From: Nigrospora sphaerica
Lineage: Eukaryota > Ascomycota > Sordariomycetes > Amphisphaeriales > Apiosporaceae
Direction: 5' to 3'
Assembly (NCBI GenBank): GCA_018287875.1
Contig: JAGVVL010000009.1
Coordinates: forward strand, 2,914,001 to 2,978,000
DNA length: 64,000 nucleotides
This document shows positions 59,911-64,000 of the stretch, in pieces; position 1 is the stretch's first letter, and every line of letters begins with the position of its first letter. The translations under genes were made by a program, and so were the position numbers. The notes below the pieces were generated by a model. The model saw only the letters and a list, made by a program, of their open reading frames with translations, searched no databases and had not been told where the DNA came from.

Positions 59911-61608
59911 ATGACCCGGGCGTTGGGCCGCCTACTTGTCACTGTCCTCGGCCGTCAAGCCGCGAGCAAACCCCCACGTCTGGGACTTTCTACACGGCAG
60001 AAGGGTCCATCACAGCGGCGCGTTTTTCCCTTTTTCTCATCGTCGGCCATGGCGCGCACCTACGAGGCGGCCCTGGCGCACCTCGCCTCGCTGCAGTCCA
60101 ACAAGGCCGTCACGTCGCTCTTCTCGGCGCCCGCGCCCGCGCCCGCGCCCGGCGCCGCGCCCCAGGACCTCAACGCCCTCGCCATCCCCGAGATGCTCGC
60201 CTGGCTCGCGCGCGCGGGGCTCTCGCCCGACGCCCTGGCGGCGCTGCGCTGCGTCCACGTGGCCGGCACCAAGGGCAAGGGTTCCGTGTGCGCGTACCTG
60301 ACGGCGGTGCTGACACAGCCGGCGGTGCGCGCCGTCGCCGGCCGCGTCGGCACCTACACGTCGCCGCACCTCGTGTCGGTGCGCGAGCGCATCCTGTTGG
60401 ACGGCGCCCCGCTCGCGCCCGCCCTCTTCGCCCGCTACTTCTTCGAGGTCTGGGACGCCTTCACCGCCGCCGCGCGGGCCGACGCGCGCGCCGCCGGCAC
60501 CGCCGACGACGCCGCGCTCGAGGCCGAGCTGCAGGGCCCCGCCACCAAGCCTTTCTACTTCCGCTTCCTGACCATCCTGGCCCTCCACGTGTTCCTGCGC
60601 GAGGGCGTCCGCAGCGCCGTCGTCGAGTGCGGCATCGGCGGCGAGTACGACGGGACCAACGTGCTGCCGCCCGCCGCCGTGACGGCGAGCGTCGTGGCCC
60701 AGCTGGGCATCGACCACGTCGGCATGCTCGGCCCCACGCTGCCCGAGATCGCCTGGCACAAGGCCGGCATCGCCAAGCCCGGCCGCCGCTGCTTCACCCG
60801 CGCCCTGACCGGCCCCGTCGGCGCCGACGCCATGGTGGTGCTGCGCCGCCGCGCCCGCGAGCGCGGCGCCGAGCTCGTCGAGCTCTCCGACGACGCCGTC
60901 GAGGCCTGGGGCGGCGTCGCCGCCGACGGCGCCGGCGGCCTCGAGGGCCGCTTTCAAAAGTACAACCAGGCCCTGGCCGCGGCCGCCGCCAGGGAACACC
61001 TGCGGGTGCTCGGGGCAGAACTGAAACCGTCTCCCCCCGACGACCTCCGAGAGCTCCCCGACGGCTTTGCCGACGGCCTGCGCCGTGCGCGCCTCCGGGG
61101 TCGGTGCGAGACCGTCGAGGAAGGCCGTACGACGTGGCTCATAGACGGCGCCCACACGGCCGAGAGCCTGCACGAGGTGGCGGCTTGGTTTGCGACGAAA
61201 CGCGGGGCCAACCCCGGCGCCCGCTACGTCCTGGTCTTCAACCAGCAGGACCGCGATGCCGCTGGCCTGCTCGAGAGCTTCTACGCAGCCCTACAGGCTG
61301 CCACAGGCGCATCCGACGGCCCGCTCTTCGACGAGGCCATTTTCACCAGGAACGACTTGGGCGAGAGAAAGGACGACGACCCCGAGCGGGACCTGGTGGT
61401 CCAGAAGGGGGTGGCTGAGCGGTTTCAGAAGCTCGCGCCGCAAAGTGCAATCAGTGTGCACGACAACATAGCGAGCGCCGTCTGCCGGGCAAGGCAGCAG
61501 GGAGGGACGGATGTGCAGGCGGAAAAGAAGAAGTTGGTCCTAGTGACCGGTAGTCTACACCTCGTCGGCGCATTGCTGCGGACGTTGGAGCCGGATGCCC
61601 CTCTCTAA
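59911..61608 (+). CDS. Folylpolyglutamate synthase paralogue
   Basis: Single exon of 565 aa. The Mur-ligase-like ATP loop HVAGTKGKGSV is at about 116-126. TSPHLVSVRERI follows, then GIGGEYDGTNV near 241 and the HKAGI motif near 283. LIDGAHTAESLHEV marks the C-terminal glutamate-ligase domain, and the end is TGSLHLVGALLRTLEP. It adds glutamate to tetrahydrofolates using ATP. An N-terminal extension of 46 residues is rich in Arg and Ser without acids (MTRALGRLLVTVLGRQ), like a mitochondrial leader. Met47 lies in a strong start context (GGCCATGGCG). Codons are extremely GC-rich, more than in its paralogue. The stop is 121 bp from the stop of the second FPGS gene on the other strand. Confidence 0.93.
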   Translation: MTRALGRLLVTVLGRQAASKPPRLGLSTRQKGPSQRRVFPFFSSSAMARTYEAALAHLASLQSNKAVTSLFSAPAPAPAPGAAPQDLNALAIPEMLAWLARAGLSPDALAALRCVHVAGTKGKGSVCAYLTAVLTQPAVRAVAGRVGTYTSPHLVSVRERILLDGAPLAPALFARYFFEVWDAFTAAARADARAAGTADDAALEAELQGPATKPFYFRFLTILALHVFLREGVRSAVVECGIGGEYDGTNVLPPAAVTASVVAQLGIDHVGMLGPTLPEIAWHKAGIAKPGRRCFTRALTGPVGADAMVVLRRRARERGAELVELSDDAVEAWGGVAADGAGGLEGRFQKYNQALAAAAAREHLRVLGAELKPSPPDDLRELPDGFADGLRRARLRGRCETVEEGRTTWLIDGAHTAESLHEVAAWFATKRGANPGARYVLVFNQQDRDAAGLLESFYAALQAATGASDGPLFDEAIFTRNDLGERKDDDPERDLVVQKGVAERFQKLAPQSAISVHDNIASAVCRARQQGGTDVQAEKKKLVLVTGSLHLVGALLRTLEPDAPL

Positions 61609-61729
61609 ATGTTGAATATCTTCCCCATGACTCGGACATTCGCCTCGCCACCCCAAATCCACTGCCCGAAATACACGGCTCCAATGAAGATGGAAAAGAA
61701 AAGCTATGAAGCAGGCAATGATCTCTTCG

Positions 61730-63410
61730 CTATAGCGCGTCGGCGCCTTCCAGAATCCCCAGTGCTCCGCCCACCAGATGCAGGCTTCCGGTGATGAGTG
61801 CTTGCACCGTTTGCCCATTGCCCAGGCCCTTGCCTAGCCCACGCACGTGGTCGAGGGCCTCCTCGATGGTCGGCAGCACCAGCACCTTGGCGCTCGGATC
61901 CATGGACGCCCATTTCTCGGCGAACTGGTGCTGCGCAGTGAGGGCCTCGATGGCCTTCGGATCGTATTGGTGGTTTACAAAGTCTCGTTTGTACCCGGTC
62001 GCGGCATACGTAACATTGCTGCAGAAGACGACGTGATCGAAATGGCCCTTTCCATGGCTTTCGAGGGCGTGGATCATGCCCTCCAGGAAGTCCACCGCCT
62101 CGGTACGGCCCTGCTGGTTGAAGACAAGGGCCTTGGGGCCTTTACGACCGGCGCTCTCGTCCGCGAACCATTTGGTCGCCATCTTCAGGCTGTCGACCGT
62201 GTGCGCGCCGTCCACATGCCATACGATGGGGCCCTCGACCTTGACTTCGCACCGGCCCCTCCAGACGACCTGTTCCAGGCCGTCGACGAATTCTTTGGGT
62301 AGCTTGACCGGATCGCGTTTGAAGCCGGGATCGAGCTTCTGGAGCGCCGATTCGGCCAGGGCCACGCCCAGGGTCGCGTTCTTTTTCTGGAACGCGGCGT
62401 CTGGCCGCACGTGGACGCCCGAGAGCCTGGGATCGATATCCAGCACCTGGAGGTGGACAGCCTTCTCTTGTGCCCTCTTCCGCAGCACCTCGGCCGCCTC
62501 GGGTACCTGCTCGATGGTGAAAGCAGCACTGCCCGGCTTCATGATGCCTGCTTTGTGCCATGCAATTTTGTCCACCGTGTCGCCCAGCGCAAAGACATGG
62601 TCAATGGCCAGCGTACTGATACCCGAGGCCACCGGGCGCTCTACGATGTTGGTCGCGTCGTATTCGCCACCAATGCCCGTCTCGTACACGGCCACGTCGA
62701 TGCCCTCTTGGAGAAAGACGTGATAGCTCATGAGCGTGAGATAGCGCGAGTAAATCGGTCTCAAGGCCATGGGGATTTGCCCGCGCGCAGTACCGCCCCC
62801 GGCGTCGTTGTTCTCCCTCTCCGCCGCAGTCTCGGCCTTGCCCAGCAGGTCCCACACCTCGAAGAAGTACCGCGCGAACGCCTCCTCAGAAACGGGGGCG
62901 CCATCGATCCGTATCCGTTCCCGCACCGCGATGAGGTGCGGGCTCGTGAACAGACCAATCCTCCGCGGAACGCCGTGGGCCCGCTGGTGCTGCTGCAGTA
63001 TGGACGCGGCAAAGGCACAGGTGCTCCCCTTGCCTTTGGTGCCGGCGACGTGCAGGACGTTCAGGCGGTCCAAGTCCGAGGGCGCATAGCCGAGGCGGCG
63101 CAGGTAGACGCGCATCTCGGCGATGGAGGTGGCATCGGGGCGGATGCCGGCCTTGCGCCGGGCTTCGATGATGGCGAAGGGGGTCTGGAGGGAGTTGAGC
63201 GCATCGATGGCGTCCTACGTGCAAAGGGTCAGAGATGGGGACTGGGCGCGAGGAGGGCGCGGCGTCGCGCGGTGCTGGACTGACATTGTATGACCGCGTG
63301 CTTGGCGAAGTCGCCATGGTGCGTCGGGAAAAGGAGGCGGCGAAGCGCGTGTTCGGGTGGCGATGTGCTGGGAAGGCAAGCAGGCTGAAGCGCCGTGACA
63401 GCCGGTGCAT
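61730..63410 (-). CDS. MET7: Folylpolyglutamate synthase (MET7/met-6 type)
   Basis: Exons 63410-63285 and 63214-61730 give 536 aa. The join STRSYN/DAIDALNSLQTPFAII is the conserved beginning of fungal FPGS. GTKGKGS lies at 100-106. TSPHLIAVRERIRIDG, YETGIGGEYDATNIVE, HKAGIMKPG and HVDGAHTVDSLKMA complete the two-domain ligase. It makes polyglutamylated folates, needed for methionine synthesis and folate retention. Residues 1-31 are basic and hydroxylated (MHRLSRRFSLLAFPAHRH), a likely mitochondrial leader. Met32 (CACCATGGCG) would give a cytosolic form. This copy looks more like the yeast MET7 and Neurospora met-6 orthologue than its neighbour does. That is judged by eye. Confidence 0.95.
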
Positions 63411-64000
63411 CCCCGTGGAGTTGGCGGTTATCTGCCCATAATGCATCGGCTGACTCACGATGTCAAAATTACGACGGGCTTCGGAGGATAAGGCATCACT
63501 AAGTTCACTGAGTCGAGAACCCGGCTGTCCACCATGGTTCAGGTCCCTCTGTTTTCCTGTTATCAGCCCGGGCGCGTTTATGCTACCCCGTGATCGGAGG
63601 GGAGGGGCGTGTACGTACTACCTCTCTATTCGTACTGAGGTACTGCCAGGGTATGCCCCGCCTTTCGCAACTGCCCCTCCATCTTCTGCACCTCCCAATG
63701 CAGGGTTGAGGGAGGGCACTTGGGAGTATCATTTTGCCATGAGAAAGAAAAGAGTGAGCGAAAGAAAGAGCCAGCGAGCGGGTGGAATGCGCGCCATCAC
63801 GCACTTCTGGTTTACGAGGCAGCAGGCAATATGCAGATAAGTAATCGGAAGTCACTTGGGTAACAAGGCCCCGATGGCTGTGTTGAGGTGTCGAGCCCTC
63901 AAAACGATGGCAGTTTCCTGTATCCACCTCTACCCATCCAGGAGTATGGAACTCCAAACTTACCTACCTAGGTACCTACCGACCTTGGTAAGTATACGAA
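63411..64000. other. Upstream flank, no gene seen
   Basis: Promoter side of the minus-strand FPGS gene. It holds a perfect TACCTAGGTA palindrome at 63965-63974, flanked by further TACC repeats. No supported ORF. Confidence 0.5.

Noticed and set aside
60037..61173. 378-codon open frame on the minus strand inside the + strand FPGS gene
   Set aside because: It is antisense to strongly conserved FPGS coding sequence and is open only because of the very high GC content. Its composition (Gly/Ala/Arg) has no domain.

Overview
The window is nuclear DNA of a filamentous ascomycete. The evidence is short spliceosomal introns with GTAAGT/GTATGT donors and CTAAC/CTGAC branch sites, GC-rich third codon positions, a Zn2Cys6 regulator, a DUF7514 protein and a BimC-type kinesin. 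The style resembles Sordariomycetes, perhaps Chaetomiaceae, but that placement is inference. There are no operons, CRISPR arrays, recognisable tRNA or rRNA genes, or intact transposons.

I rebuilt seventeen protein genes exon by exon, checking phase across every junction. Left part (0-26 kb): a DUF7514 protein with a large Pro/Gln repeat (-); a DUF1772 membrane protein (-); a GNAT acetyltransferase (-); a Zn2Cys6 transcription factor (+); ribosomal protein eL20 (-) divergent from CSN12 (+); a BTB protein (-); mitochondrial isoleucyl-tRNA synthetase (-) divergent from an unrecognised nuclear-looking protein (+).

Middle (26.2-40.9 kb): about 14.7 kb in which no gene could be supported, rich in simple repeats. 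One possible cryptic or decayed transcription unit lies near 35.9-36.9 kb.

Right part (40.9-64 kb): SAM37 (+) and PIG-U/GAB1 (-) convergent, with a 59-codon orphan ORF between them; NOP7 (+), divergent from PIG-U; an Rrn9-domain protein (+); a HAD-family dehalogenase (-); kinesin-5 (-) divergent from a PHAF1/UPF0183 protein (+); and two folylpolyglutamate synthase paralogues placed tail to tail, each with a possible mitochondrial-leader start and a second in-frame start.

Most genes are housekeeping: ribosome production (eL20, NOP7, Rrn9-domain), mitochondrial translation and import (IleRS, SAM37), folate polyglutamylation, GPI anchoring, spindle mechanics and membrane traffic. I saw no biosynthetic or defence gene cluster. 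The most unusual points are a probable 4-nt start-codon exon in the eL20 gene, a GC-AG intron, the convergent FPGS pair, the gene-free block with its cryptic locus, the orphan small ORF, and a 10-bp palindrome recurring in intergenic DNA.
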